Below are positions 1 to 7,670 of a stretch of 16,675 nucleotides of DNA, piece after piece. Positions within the stretch are counted from its first letter, which is position 1. Every line of letters starts with the position of its first letter. Below the pieces are notes generated by a model. The model searched no databases and had not been told where the DNA came from. It worked only from the letters and a program-made list of their open reading frames with translations. Made by a program: the position numbers and the translations under genes. Source of the DNA: Methylotenera_A sp036675645 (GTDB lineage: Bacteria; Pseudomonadota; Gammaproteobacteria; Burkholderiales; Methylophilaceae); NCBI GenBank assembly GCA_036675645.1, contig JAKFEP010000016.1, forward strand, positions 1 through 16,675, given 5' to 3'.

Positions 1-600
1 GTACACCGCCATCAGGCTTTCAAAATCAGCCACTTTTTGCTCTGGCGTGCGCTTTAATACAGCGCGCAGCATTACCATTTGTTCTTCCATACTGAAATCA
101 TCCATCACGCCAAAATGCTCCTTGGCGGTCTCAATCCCCACCACACTTTTGCCTAATTCCTCAGCTTTGGTCATCAGTAGATTATCTAAGTTAAACGGGG
201 TCTGCGGCTTGGGTAAATCAAATATCACCGCCAGCAGCCAAGGTTTCATTTGCATCGCCGCGCCCATATGCATCACATGAAAATCAGCCAGCTCACGCAC
301 TTGCTCAAACTCGGCGTCTGTCAATTGCGAAGCCAAATTGCCTTCTTTTAACAACAAAACACTGGGGTCATTATTAGCACCCGCCTCCATCATAAAAGTA
401 TCAACGCTACTTATAGCGGCAACCAGATTGGGGCTAATATCCGCCACACGGTTGTCATCGGTATGAATGGTGCCAAATAAATAACTGACGACACCTCTTG
501 GCGATTCTAGCTTCCAAAACAAGCCTTTGTCAGTGGCAAATACAACGTTACTAAAGCATAAGAAAGCAAAAGCGATTGTTAATAACTGCTTACGTAACAT
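1..600 (-). CDS. TraB/GumN-family exported protein, 3' end cut off by window edge
   Basis: The leftward frame is open from the ATG at 598-600 to the window edge (200 codons seen). Residues 1-21 (MLRKQLLTIAFAFLCFSNVV followed by FA) form a signal peptide with a likely cleavage after VFA, so the protein should be exported. The mature part starts with FWKLESPRG, then the motif YLFGTIHTDD near residues 40-49, typical of the TraB/PrgY/GumN family. The later VVGIETAKE stretch also fits that family. Family members are proposed to be metal-dependent hydrolases of the erythromycin-esterase/TIKI type, but most bacterial ones have no proven substrate. The second conserved histidine region would lie outside the window. 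An AAGGAA ribosome binding site lies about 8 bases before the ATG. Directly before that is a terminator-like hairpin (615-642). Family call fairly sure; function unknown. Confidence 0.82.
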   Translation of the reverse strand, partial: MLRKQLLTIAFAFLCFSNVVFATDKGLFWKLESPRGVVSYLFGTIHTDDNRVADISPNLVAAISSVDTFMMEAGANNDPSVLLLKEGNLASQLTDAEFEQVRELADFHVMHMGAAMQMKPWLLAVIFDLPKPQTPFNLDNLLMTKAEELGKSVVGIETAKEHFGVMDDFSMEEQMVMLRAVLKRTPEQKVADFESLMAVY

Positions 601-614
601 AGAAAAATTTCCTT

Positions 615-642
615 AAAAAATTGGCCTTAAAAAAAGACCAAT
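615..642 (-). terminator. Terminator-like hairpin directly before the GumN-family start
   Basis: Read leftward, TTGGTCT (641-635), a seven-base loop and AGGCCAA (627-621) form a stem of 7 bp including one G-U pair, extended by one A-T pair. Six Ts follow at 620-615. This is the form of a weak intrinsic terminator. It could end the ygiQ transcript, but the T tract runs straight into the AAGGAA ribosome binding site of the next gene, with only about 14 bases left before its ATG. No promoter fits between, so transcripts of the downstream gene must cross it. Confidence 0.5.
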
Positions 643-719
643 GTATAAAACTAATGAAAAATCTATGCTTAATGACTATGGATATAGTGTTTGGTTGCAC
701 GATTTTAAGCAAGCATTGG

Positions 720-2942
720 TTAACGTGCTTTTGGGGATTTTTTGAATGGCGCGCTTTTAAATGATGGCGACTGACTGCCGCCAGATTTATAAGCCGCGTT
801 TTTAAAATTATTAAACGCTTTTGGCAGTGGTTTTGCTCTAAACACAGTTCCGTCAGATTGTTTAATACTCGCCATCACCGCAGGCTGAAACGCAGGCACT
901 AAATGCTTTTTGCTATTGCCAATCAAATCGGCACGCCCCATTTTTTTCAATGCTTCGCGCAACATCGGCCAATTAGCGGGGTCGTGATAACGGATAAAGG
1001 CTTTATGTAATTTACGCTGATTACCATTTTTTGGAATCGGCACATCGTCAGAATCTGCCGTGACTTTACGCAACGGATTTTTGCCGCTGTGATACATAGC
1101 AGTCGCCATCGCCATGGGCGTGGGGGTAAAGTTTTGCACTTGGTCTAACCTGAACTCGTATTTCTTCAACCACAATGCCAAATTCAACATATCCTCATCA
1201 GTGGTGCCTGGGTGTGCAGCGATAAAATAAGGAATCAAATACTGCTTTTTACCCGCTTCTGCACTGAATTTTTCGAACATCGCTTTGAATTCATCATAAG
1301 CGCCCATGCCCGGCTTCATCATTTTACTGAGTACGTTTTCTTCGCTATGCTCAGGCGCAATTTTCAAATAGCCACCGACGTGATGTTGCACCAGCTCTTT
1401 CACATATTCTGGTGACCTCACTGCCAAGTCATAGCGCAGGCCGGAGCCGATGAGTATTTTCTTAACGCCTTTAATGGCGCGGGCTTTGCGGTAAAGTTGA
1501 ATCAGCGCACTGTGGTCAGTATTCAGATTCTCGCAAATGCCTGGATAAACGCAGCTTAATTTTCTGCACGATTGCTCAATTTTTTCAGATTTACAGGCAA
1601 TACGATACATATTCGCTGTGGGCCCACCAAGATCGGAAATGATGCCAGTGAAGCCATCCACTTTGTCTCGGATTTCTTCCACTTCCTTCAGAATTGATTC
1701 TTCACTGCGGCTTTGAATAATACGGCCTTCATGCTCGGTAATTGAACAGAACGTACAGCCCCCAAAACAACCACGCATGATATTCACGCTAAAGCGAATC
1801 ATTTCCCACGCAGGGATTTTTGCATTTTTATAGATGGGATGTGGCTTACGTGCATAAGGCATGTCGTACACATAATCCATCTCTTTCGTGGTGAGTGGGA
1901 TTGGCGGCGGGTTTAGCCACACTTCACGGTCACCATGTTTTTGAACCAATGCACGCGCATTGCCTGGGTTAGCCTCTAAATGCAGCACCCGTGAAGCATG
2001 CGCATACAGCACGGGGTCTTGCGAGACGGCTTCATAATCAGGCAAACGCACCACTTGTTTGCTTCTATCAGCTTTGGGCTTACGGATAATTTCAATCGCT
2101 TTGGTACCTGCGGGCAGTGCTGGTTTAGCACTACTTTCTTCTGTCGCACAACTTGCATCTGCTTTACCCATCTTCATTTCATATGGGTCAATCGCTTTAT
2201 CCACTGTGCCGGGGCGGTCTAATTTTGTGCTTTCAATTTCATCCCAGCCTTGGGGAATGTGTTTGCGCAAAAAGGCTGTACCGCGAATATCCTGAATTTC
2301 ACTCACCTTCTCGCCTTTGGCGATGCGGTGACTCAACTCAACTAACGCTCTTTCCGCGTTGCCATACAACAAAATATCAGCTTTACTATCCACCAAAATA
2401 CTGCGGCGCACTTTGTCGCTCCAGTAATCGTAATGGGCGATGCGGCGTAAACTGGCTTCAATGCTGCCAATAATAATCGGTACCTGCGAATAGGCTTCTT
2501 TACAGCGCTGTGAATAGACTAATACTGCCCTATCTGGGCGTTTGTTCGGTGCGGCATCTGGCGTATAAGCATCATCGCTACGAATTTTTTTATCTGCGGT
2601 ATAGCGATTGACCATGCTATCCATATTGCCGGCAGTGATGCCAAAATACAGATTAGGTTTGCCGAGTGCCTTGAAAGCGCTGGCATTCTGCCAATCTGGC
2701 TGCGCGATAATCCCAACACGAAAACCCTGTGCCTCTAATAACCGCCCGACTAGCGCCATACCAAAGCTAGGGTGGTCAATATAAGCATCGCCGGTCACCA
2801 AAATAATGTCGCATGAATCCCAACCCAGCGCGTCCATTTCGGCGCGCGTCATCGGCAACATATTGGCCGCACCAAAGCGCTTCGCCCAATAGGGGCGATA
2901 GCTGTGGATAGGTTTGGCTAAATTGTTGGTGTAAATTTCCAT
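720..2942 (-). CDS. ygiQ: YgiQ family radical SAM protein
   Basis: 740 residues, about the length of Escherichia coli YgiQ (UPF0313). The N-terminal domain shows the family blocks LPMTRAEMDALGWDSCDI and VTGDAYIDHPSFGMALVGR. The radical SAM core carries the CX3CX2C cluster motif as GCFGGCTFCSITEHEGR, with C392, C396 and C399 as the expected ligands of a [4Fe-4S] cluster that cleaves S-adenosylmethionine. DLGGPTANMYR and LKIAPEHSEENVLSKMMKPG follow. The C-terminal region (LHKAFIRYHDPANWP) matches the DUF3362 part, and the last 40 or so residues are basic and low in complexity. The chemical reaction of YgiQ is not established. The start ATG has no strong Shine-Dalgarno sequence; a likely promoter lies at 2983-3010. 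The next gene downstream is the GumN-family gene after a 119-base gap. Identity is secure. Confidence 0.95.
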   Translation of the reverse strand: MEIYTNNLAKPIHSYRPYWAKRFGAANMLPMTRAEMDALGWDSCDIILVTGDAYIDHPSFGMALVGRLLEAQGFRVGIIAQPDWQNASAFKALGKPNLYFGITAGNMDSMVNRYTADKKIRSDDAYTPDAAPNKRPDRAVLVYSQRCKEAYSQVPIIIGSIEASLRRIAHYDYWSDKVRRSILVDSKADILLYGNAERALVELSHRIAKGEKVSEIQDIRGTAFLRKHIPQGWDEIESTKLDRPGTVDKAIDPYEMKMGKADASCATEESSAKPALPAGTKAIEIIRKPKADRSKQVVRLPDYEAVSQDPVLYAHASRVLHLEANPGNARALVQKHGDREVWLNPPPIPLTTKEMDYVYDMPYARKPHPIYKNAKIPAWEMIRFSVNIMRGCFGGCTFCSITEHEGRIIQSRSEESILKEVEEIRDKVDGFTGIISDLGGPTANMYRIACKSEKIEQSCRKLSCVYPGICENLNTDHSALIQLYRKARAIKGVKKILIGSGLRYDLAVRSPEYVKELVQHHVGGYLKIAPEHSEENVLSKMMKPGMGAYDEFKAMFEKFSAEAGKKQYLIPYFIAAHPGTTDEDMLNLALWLKKYEFRLDQVQNFTPTPMAMATAMYHSGKNPLRKVTADSDDVPIPKNGNQRKLHKAFIRYHDPANWPMLREALKKMGRADLIGNSKKHLVPAFQPAVMASIKQSDGTVFRAKPLPKAFNNFKNAAYKSGGSQSPSFKSAPFKKSPKAR

Positions 2943-2982
2943 GAATGACGTGCTAATGACTCAGCATAAGAACAAGCTGCGC

Positions 2983-3010
2983 ATTTTACGCATTTTTCAT
3001 TCAATTACAA
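2983..3010 (-). promoter_or_regulatory. Putative sigma70 promoter of ygiQ
   Basis: Read leftward: a -35 like TTGTAA at 3010-3005, a 16-base spacer, and a -10 TAAAAT at 2988-2983 (five of six consensus bases). Transcription would start near 2976, giving a leader of about 35 bases before the ygiQ ATG. Called from consensus match and position only. Confidence 0.45.
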
Positions 3011-3054
3011 AGGCTTATCTCACAAAATCCTAATTTAGATTGTTAAAGATAAAC

Positions 3055-3264
3055 CTAATGTAATATTTCGATATAACCATCTTCACTAAGCACAATTAAT
3101 ACCGCATCCACTTCTTGCAAGCTTGGGTTTGCACGCCGGATATCTTCAACTGATTTAAAACCATCGACTTGTTTTAGGTATTCGCGTAATCTTAGCTGCA
3201 AGCCTTGACTGCGTAGCGCGCACTCCTCAACCCCTTTTAGGGTTTTTTTATATATGATGTCCAT
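3055..3264 (-). CDS. Small hypothetical protein (69 aa), possible winged-helix-like fold
   Basis: I do not recognise a named family. The ATG at 3262-3264 is preferred because GGGGAGGGGGAG lies about 7 bases before it; a TTG 21 bases further upstream is in frame but would place that purine tract inside the gene. The protein starts MDIIYKKTLKGVEE and holds LRLREYLKQVDGFKSVEDI followed by LQEVDAVLIVLSEDGYIEIL. This arrangement (R..L..vDG..s..dI......v...l..L...GyI) recalls short domains in betaproteobacterial proteins that look like a small winged helix; that is recall and inference. It has one cysteine (C15), no signal peptide and no membrane segment, so it is probably cytoplasmic. It lies upstream of ygiQ, with a 112-base gap that includes a likely ygiQ promoter, and is divergent from the HMA gene. 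Confidence 0.65.
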   Translation of the reverse strand: MDIIYKKTLKGVEECALRSQGLQLRLREYLKQVDGFKSVEDIRRANPSLQEVDAVLIVLSEDGYIEILH

Positions 3265-3350
3265 AACAATACTCCCCCTCCCCAAAATTTATTTTTATAC
3301 TTATTATTAAATACTTTTCGTTTACATCGATTTAAATATAGACTAATAAC

Positions 3351-4076
3351 ATGATGAATACAAACAAAATTTACACGGTGAGCGGCATGACTTGCAACAA
3401 TTGTGTTGCAAGGGTGCAGAACACATTAGCACCTTATGCAGAGGCGGTTGAAGTGACACTCAATCCACCTCAAGTAAAGCTCACCAATCAAAAATTAGAC
3501 AGCAGCGCCTTGAACGATATTTTGCAAAGCACTGGTAATTATAAAATTGGCACGGAAGTAAGCGCACCATCGCATGCTAATATCTCTACTGATATTCCTG
3601 ACAAGAGCTTAATTACATACAAGCCACTTATTCTGGTATTTGCTTATATTTTAGGCGTCTGCTTGCTAGTGGAATTCAGCCATGGCGATTTTAATCTGCA
3701 CCGCTTTATGCCAAGCTTTATGGCTGGCTTTTTCCTGGTATTTTCATTTTTTAAACTGCTGGATTTAACCGGCTTCGCCAATAGTTATGCCATGTATGAC
3801 GTGCTGGCAAAGCGCGTGCCGGTATATGGCTATATTTACCCTTTTATCGAGCTGGCTCTAGGTGCCGCATATCTATTGGCTTACAGGCCGGTGCTAATTA
3901 ACAGCATTACGCTTATTGTCATGGCCTTTTCTAGCATTGGTGTCATCTCTGCGGTGCTTAGTAAACAAAAAATCAAATGTGCTTGTTTGGGTACTGGGTT
4001 TAATTTGCCCATGACCACTGTGACCATTATTGAAGACGTATTAATGGCAGCCATGGCAGCTTGGATGTTAATTTAG
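3351..4076 (+). CDS. HMA domain fused to MauE/DoxX-like membrane protein
   Basis: 241 residues in two parts. Residues 5-65 form a heavy-metal-associated domain with the copper-type motif GMTCNNC (C15, C18), as in CopZ and the N-termini of P-type ATPases. A linker of about 25 residues follows, then about five hydrophobic segments (near 91-109, 117-137, 160-178, 183-204, 219-240). The membrane part resembles the MauE/DoxX superfamily: the YPFIELALGAAYLL stretch and the conserved KIKCACLGT before the last segment, giving C210 and C212. MauE is needed for methylamine dehydrogenase maturation, and relatives are linked to thiol redox or metal handling. A role in copper or thiol delivery at the inner membrane is an inference. 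Two ATG codons are adjacent (3351 and 3354), neither with a strong Shine-Dalgarno sequence. No mau genes are in the window. Confidence 0.8.
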   Translation: MMNTNKIYTVSGMTCNNCVARVQNTLAPYAEAVEVTLNPPQVKLTNQKLDSSALNDILQSTGNYKIGTEVSAPSHANISTDIPDKSLITYKPLILVFAYILGVCLLVEFSHGDFNLHRFMPSFMAGFFLVFSFFKLLDLTGFANSYAMYDVLAKRVPVYGYIYPFIELALGAAYLLAYRPVLINSITLIVMAFSSIGVISAVLSKQKIKCACLGTGFNLPMTTVTIIEDVLMAAMAAWMLI

Positions 4077-4102
4077 TCAAATCAGTGCCGAATTTACACT
4101 AC

Positions 4103-4134
4103 TTATGCATATAACCAATTATGCATATAACCAA
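4103..4134 (+). repeat. Perfect 16-bp tandem duplication upstream of the diguanylate cyclase gene
   Basis: The 16-base unit TTATGCATATAACCAA occurs twice with no mismatch and no gap (4103-4118, 4119-4134). Each copy contains the palindrome ATGCAT inside a near-palindrome TTATGCATATAA. It lies 67 bases before the TTG start at 4201 and 27 bases after the upstream gene's stop. It may be a paired binding site or a recent slippage duplication. Confidence 0.85.
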
Positions 4135-4200
4135 TGCTTTCTAGAACAAATTTTAAGCATCGTGTAGACTCGTTTTTTTCTTAATCTAATAATTGCCACC

Positions 4201-6201
4201 TTGAAGCAATTCTCGTTTATACAACGCATCCTATTACCCCTGTTACTAGTAGGGGTTTTATCTATAATATCCACCGCTATTCACATGTTTGCCGTGGACA
4301 TGGAAAGAATCAAAGCTAATGCACTAAACGAAGCTCGAGAGCTTGAGGATTTACTGATTATGGCAGAAAGCCTAGTCGGTGAGCATGTGCAGCTTTCAAT
4401 GCAAATACTTAAGCAAAGAAGCTTGGCTATTGGCCCACCCAATATCAAGGGCAATATTATTCTCAACAACCAGCAGTTGGCTGACTTAACATTTGGGACG
4501 CAATCTCAGGCCTTTGCCACCGACTTAGTAGATGGCGTCACAGATACAGGCACTGGCACAGCCACTTTGTTTGTAAAAAACGAAAGTGGTTTTGTGCGCA
4601 TTGCTACTAGCGTTCGCAAAAAAGATAGAACTCGTGCAATAGGTACAGTGCTCGACCCTGCAGGAAAAGCCATGCCTTATTTGTTAGCCAAGCAATCTTT
4701 TTATGGCGTTGTTGATATTTTAGGTGAGCCTTATATCTCAGGCTATGAGCCCATCATTGATCAATCTGGCAATTTGATTGGGGCTTGGTATGTGGGCTAT
4801 AAAGTGGATGTACAAGCGCTCGATCAAGCCATCAAAAAGTGGGCGTTTCTTCAATCAGGTTTTGCTGCGATTACCGATTACAACCATAATATTCGTTTTT
4901 TGTCGGAGCGTGTCTCCCAAACCGAAGCGTCGAAAGTCTTAAGTAAACCTACAGATAAATGGGTCATTGTGAGTCAAAATATACCGCAGTGGGATTTTCA
5001 CGCAGTGATTGCCTACCCGGCACGCGAAGCGTTCTGGGATAGCGCTAGCAAGCTATATCCATTACTAATTATGGGTGGATTGTTTGGTGTTATCTTAATC
5101 GTTCTCGCTTTACAAAAACTACGGCAACTTGTGATTATGCCGCTGGGTGGCGATCCACAAACCGCCAGCACGTTGGTAAGCCGCATTGAGCAAGGCGATT
5201 TTGAGGAAGATGGCACTAGTGCCGAACCTGACACGCTCATTGGCAATATGCTTAAAATGCGCCAACGCCTGCGTGAAATGTTAAATGAGTTACAGGAAAA
5301 TGCGGAGCGCCTTAGCGTTTCATCTAGTGTATTTGCTCACGCACACGATGGTATTTTTATTACCGATGCTAATGCAAAGATTACTGAGGTCAATCCAGCT
5401 TTTACCACACTGACGGGCTATAGCAGAGAAGAAGCGCTCGGGAAGAATCCGCACGAATTAGGCTTTGTACATTTAAGAAAATCCTTTTTTTCGAAGCTAT
5501 TCAGCAACACATCAAACAAAAAAGAGTGGCAAGGCGAGGCATGGAGTAAAAAGAAAAGCGGCAGTCAATACATGGCATCCTTAGATGTTTTCCCTGTCTA
5601 TGATAACGCTCAACAGTTTCAGCATTATGTCGGCCTGTTTTCAGATATTACCCAACAAAAAGAGCACCAGAAATCGCTGGAGCATATGGCTTACCATGAC
5701 CCACTTACACAATTGCCCAATCGCGCATTATTTTCAGATCGCCTACAGCAAGCCGTAGCACGTGCAGCGCGCACTAAGGAGTGCGTCGTCATTTGCTATA
5801 TTGATTTAGATAACTTCAAGCCCATTAACGACAACCTCGGACACGGAACGGGTGATCAATTGCTCATCATGCTGGCTGAACGTTTGCGTGAAAAGCTGCG
5901 CGAAACGGATACCATTGCGCGTTTAGGTGGTGATGAATTTGCTTTGTTATTATGCGGTTTACAAACATTAGATGAATACAAACTGACTTTAGATCGCTTG
6001 CTTGCTGAAATTGAAACGCCAGTTATTATTAATAATGAAACGCTTAAAATCTCTGCCAGCATTGGCTACACTTTTTATCCATACGACAACAACACACCCG
6101 ATATTCTGTTGCGCCATGCCGACCAAGCCATGTATCAAGCTAAAGCAAATGGGGGCGGGCACCATTATTTATTTCAGTTACAAGCTTCACTCTTTAGTTA
6201 A
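4201..6201 (+). CDS. Membrane Cache-PAS-GGDEF diguanylate cyclase
   Basis: 666 residues. A membrane segment (about 10-30) is followed by a periplasmic Cache-like sensor (about 35-280, with GTATLFVKNESGFVRIATSV and ISGYEPIIDQSGNLIGAWYV), a second membrane segment (about 286-303), a HAMP-like linker, a PAS domain (about 370-490, HDGIFITDANAKITEVNPAF) and a GGDEF domain (about 497-655). The active-site motif is intact as GGDEF at 576-580. RETD at 567-570 sits exactly five residues before it, the position of the inhibitory I-site that binds cyclic di-GMP. It should make cyclic di-GMP in response to an external ligand. There is no EAL domain; the protein stops just after GGDEF. The TTG start is chosen because the next in-frame ATG would remove the first membrane segment; no Shine-Dalgarno sequence is visible. 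aat begins two bases after its stop codon. Confidence 0.93.
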   Translation: MKQFSFIQRILLPLLLVGVLSIISTAIHMFAVDMERIKANALNEARELEDLLIMAESLVGEHVQLSMQILKQRSLAIGPPNIKGNIILNNQQLADLTFGTQSQAFATDLVDGVTDTGTGTATLFVKNESGFVRIATSVRKKDRTRAIGTVLDPAGKAMPYLLAKQSFYGVVDILGEPYISGYEPIIDQSGNLIGAWYVGYKVDVQALDQAIKKWAFLQSGFAAITDYNHNIRFLSERVSQTEASKVLSKPTDKWVIVSQNIPQWDFHAVIAYPAREAFWDSASKLYPLLIMGGLFGVILIVLALQKLRQLVIMPLGGDPQTASTLVSRIEQGDFEEDGTSAEPDTLIGNMLKMRQRLREMLNELQENAERLSVSSSVFAHAHDGIFITDANAKITEVNPAFTTLTGYSREEALGKNPHELGFVHLRKSFFSKLFSNTSNKKEWQGEAWSKKKSGSQYMASLDVFPVYDNAQQFQHYVGLFSDITQQKEHQKSLEHMAYHDPLTQLPNRALFSDRLQQAVARAARTKECVVICYIDLDNFKPINDNLGHGTGDQLLIMLAERLREKLRETDTIARLGGDEFALLLCGLQTLDEYKLTLDRLLAEIETPVIINNETLKISASIGYTFYPYDNNTPDILLRHADQAMYQAKANGGGHHYLFQLQASLFS

Positions 6202-6203
6202 GT

Positions 6204-6905
6204 ATGGCAAGCGCTTATTACAAACTTCCTAGCGGTTATGTGCTGGCGCTTGATGACGAAACTACCTTTCCTGCATTATCAGATGCATTGACAGAACCAA
6301 ACGGTTTAATCGCAATTGGTGGCGATTTAAATGCAGCACGTTTATTAAGTGCTTACAGGCAAGGGATATTCCCTTGGTTTAATGTCGGCGAACCTGTTAT
6401 GTGGTGGAGCCCAGACCCGCGCATGGTGTTGTACCCGGATGAATTAAAAATAAGCAAATCCCTGGCAAAAACACTTAAACATAATCACCAAGTCGGCACC
6501 TACAAAACCCGCATCAATACTGCCTTTCAGGCCGTGATAACCGCCTGTAGCAACACGCCCAGAAATGATCAACCCGGCACTTGGATCACCGACGAGATGC
6601 TAAGCGCTTATTGCAATCTGCACACGCAAGGCTATGCCGTATCTGCAGAAACCTGGCTTAACGACGAGCTAGTTGGTGGTTGCTATGGTGTAAAAATTGG
6701 CCGCATGTTTTATGGTGAAAGTATGTTTCATACCCAGCCAAATGCCTCAAAAATTGCATTTGTATATTTGGTTGAATGGCTTAAAGAGCAACAAGTTGGC
6801 ATGATCGATTGTCAAATGAAAACGCCACTGCTAAGCAGCTTTGGTGGGCGCGAAATCAATCGGGATGACTTTATACAAACGCTAACAAAATTGGTAAACT
6901 CTTGA
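6204..6905 (+). CDS. aat: Leucyl/phenylalanyl-tRNA--protein transferase
   Basis: 233 residues, the usual length (Escherichia coli 234). It transfers leucine or phenylalanine from charged tRNA to proteins with N-terminal Lys or Arg, marking them for ClpS-ClpAP. Family blocks in order: GLIAIGGDL (34-42), YRQGIFPWF (51-59), WWSPDPRMV (67-75), TWITDEM (126-132), AETWLNDELVGGCYGV (about 148-163), GESMF (171-175) and IDCQM (201-205). All the usual core motifs are present. It starts two bases after the diguanylate cyclase stop and has no strong Shine-Dalgarno sequence of its own, so translation is probably coupled to the upstream gene. bpt follows at once. Identity is secure. Confidence 0.96.
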   Translation: MASAYYKLPSGYVLALDDETTFPALSDALTEPNGLIAIGGDLNAARLLSAYRQGIFPWFNVGEPVMWWSPDPRMVLYPDELKISKSLAKTLKHNHQVGTYKTRINTAFQAVITACSNTPRNDQPGTWITDEMLSAYCNLHTQGYAVSAETWLNDELVGGCYGVKIGRMFYGESMFHTQPNASKIAFVYLVEWLKEQQVGMIDCQMKTPLLSSFGGREINRDDFIQTLTKLVNS

Positions 6906-6926
6906 CATGTGCCAGGCCAAATTAAT

Positions 6927-7670
6927 ATGACTTTACCCAGCGAATTACCCCTACATAAACTGCAATTTTACGTGACTACACCGTATCAATGTGGTTATTT
7001 ACCAGGCAAACTGGCGCAAAGCTTAATTGCCACGCCGCATCACCTAGTCGACAACAATATCTACAGCGGCCTGATTCAACAAGGGTTTCGGCGTAGCGGT
7101 AAATTCGTTTACCGTCCTCATTGTGAACAATGCAACGCCTGCATACCGACCCGCGTCGTGTTGGCCGAATTTACTCCTTCCCGTAGCCAAAAAAGGGCTT
7201 TCAAGCAGCACCATGGTTTAGTTGCGCGCATTTTGCCGCTGGCTTACCACCAAGACCACTTTGAGTTATACGCCAGTTATCAAGCTGCGCGTCATGCTGA
7301 GTCAGAGAGCTTTGATGCCGAAAAGGACGATGCCGAACAATATCGGCAATTTTTGTGCATGAGCAATGTAGAAAGCTTAATCGTAGAATTCCGCGATGCT
7401 GAAAATCAGCTCAAAATCGTCAGCATGGTGGATATCGTACGGGATGGGGTTTCTGCGGTGTACACGTTTTACGATACAACTGACCATAAAGCAAGCTACG
7501 GTACTTATTCAATCATGTGGCAAACCGAGTGGACGAAAAGTCTCAACCGGCCTTATTTATACTTAGGTTACTGGATAGCCGCCAGTGAAAAAATGGCTTA
7601 TAAACAAGCATTTAAACCACAAGAGTTATTAATAGACGGCGAATGGCTTAAATCTTGCAGCGCTAAATAA
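6927..7670 (+). CDS. bpt: Aspartate/glutamate leucyltransferase (bacterial ATE homologue)
   Basis: 247 residues from the ATG at 6927. It transfers leucine from Leu-tRNA to proteins with N-terminal Asp or Glu, the second branch of the bacterial Leu/N-degron pathway. The N-terminal ATE domain shows LPLHKLQFYVTTPYQCGYLP (C22) and then GFRRSGKFVYRPHCEQCNAC with C66, C69 and C72 followed by IPTRV, the conserved cysteines of the family. The C-terminal domain has VSAVYTFYDTTDHKASYGTY and YLYLGYWIAASEKMAYK, as in known Bpt proteins. A GTG at 6909 in the same frame would add six residues; the ATG is preferred because homologues begin close to LPL..LQFY and an AGG (6914-6916) lies about 10 bases before it. 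It forms one unit with aat. Its last 42 bases overlap the convergent CZB-like gene. Confidence 0.95.
   Translation: MTLPSELPLHKLQFYVTTPYQCGYLPGKLAQSLIATPHHLVDNNIYSGLIQQGFRRSGKFVYRPHCEQCNACIPTRVVLAEFTPSRSQKRAFKQHHGLVARILPLAYHQDHFELYASYQAARHAESESFDAEKDDAEQYRQFLCMSNVESLIVEFRDAENQLKIVSMVDIVRDGVSAVYTFYDTTDHKASYGTYSIMWQTEWTKSLNRPYLYLGYWIAASEKMAYKQAFKPQELLIDGEWLKSCSAK

Noticed and set aside
2153..2473. Rightward 106-codon frame inside ygiQ
   Set aside because: Antisense to the conserved ygiQ coding region; the peptide resembles no family.
3265..3285. TTG start extending the 69-aa protein to 76 residues
   Set aside because: It would turn the strong GGGGAGGGGGAG ribosome binding tract into coding sequence; the ATG at 3264 is better.
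4165..4193. Possible promoter (TAGACT and TAATAA) just before the diguanylate cyclase start
   Set aside because: The transcript would start at or next to the TTG codon, implying a leaderless message with a TTG start, which is unlikely; the match is weak.
6909..6926. GTG upstream start for bpt adding six residues
   Set aside because: No ribosome binding site precedes it, and homologues begin at about the ATG at 6927; it is not excluded.
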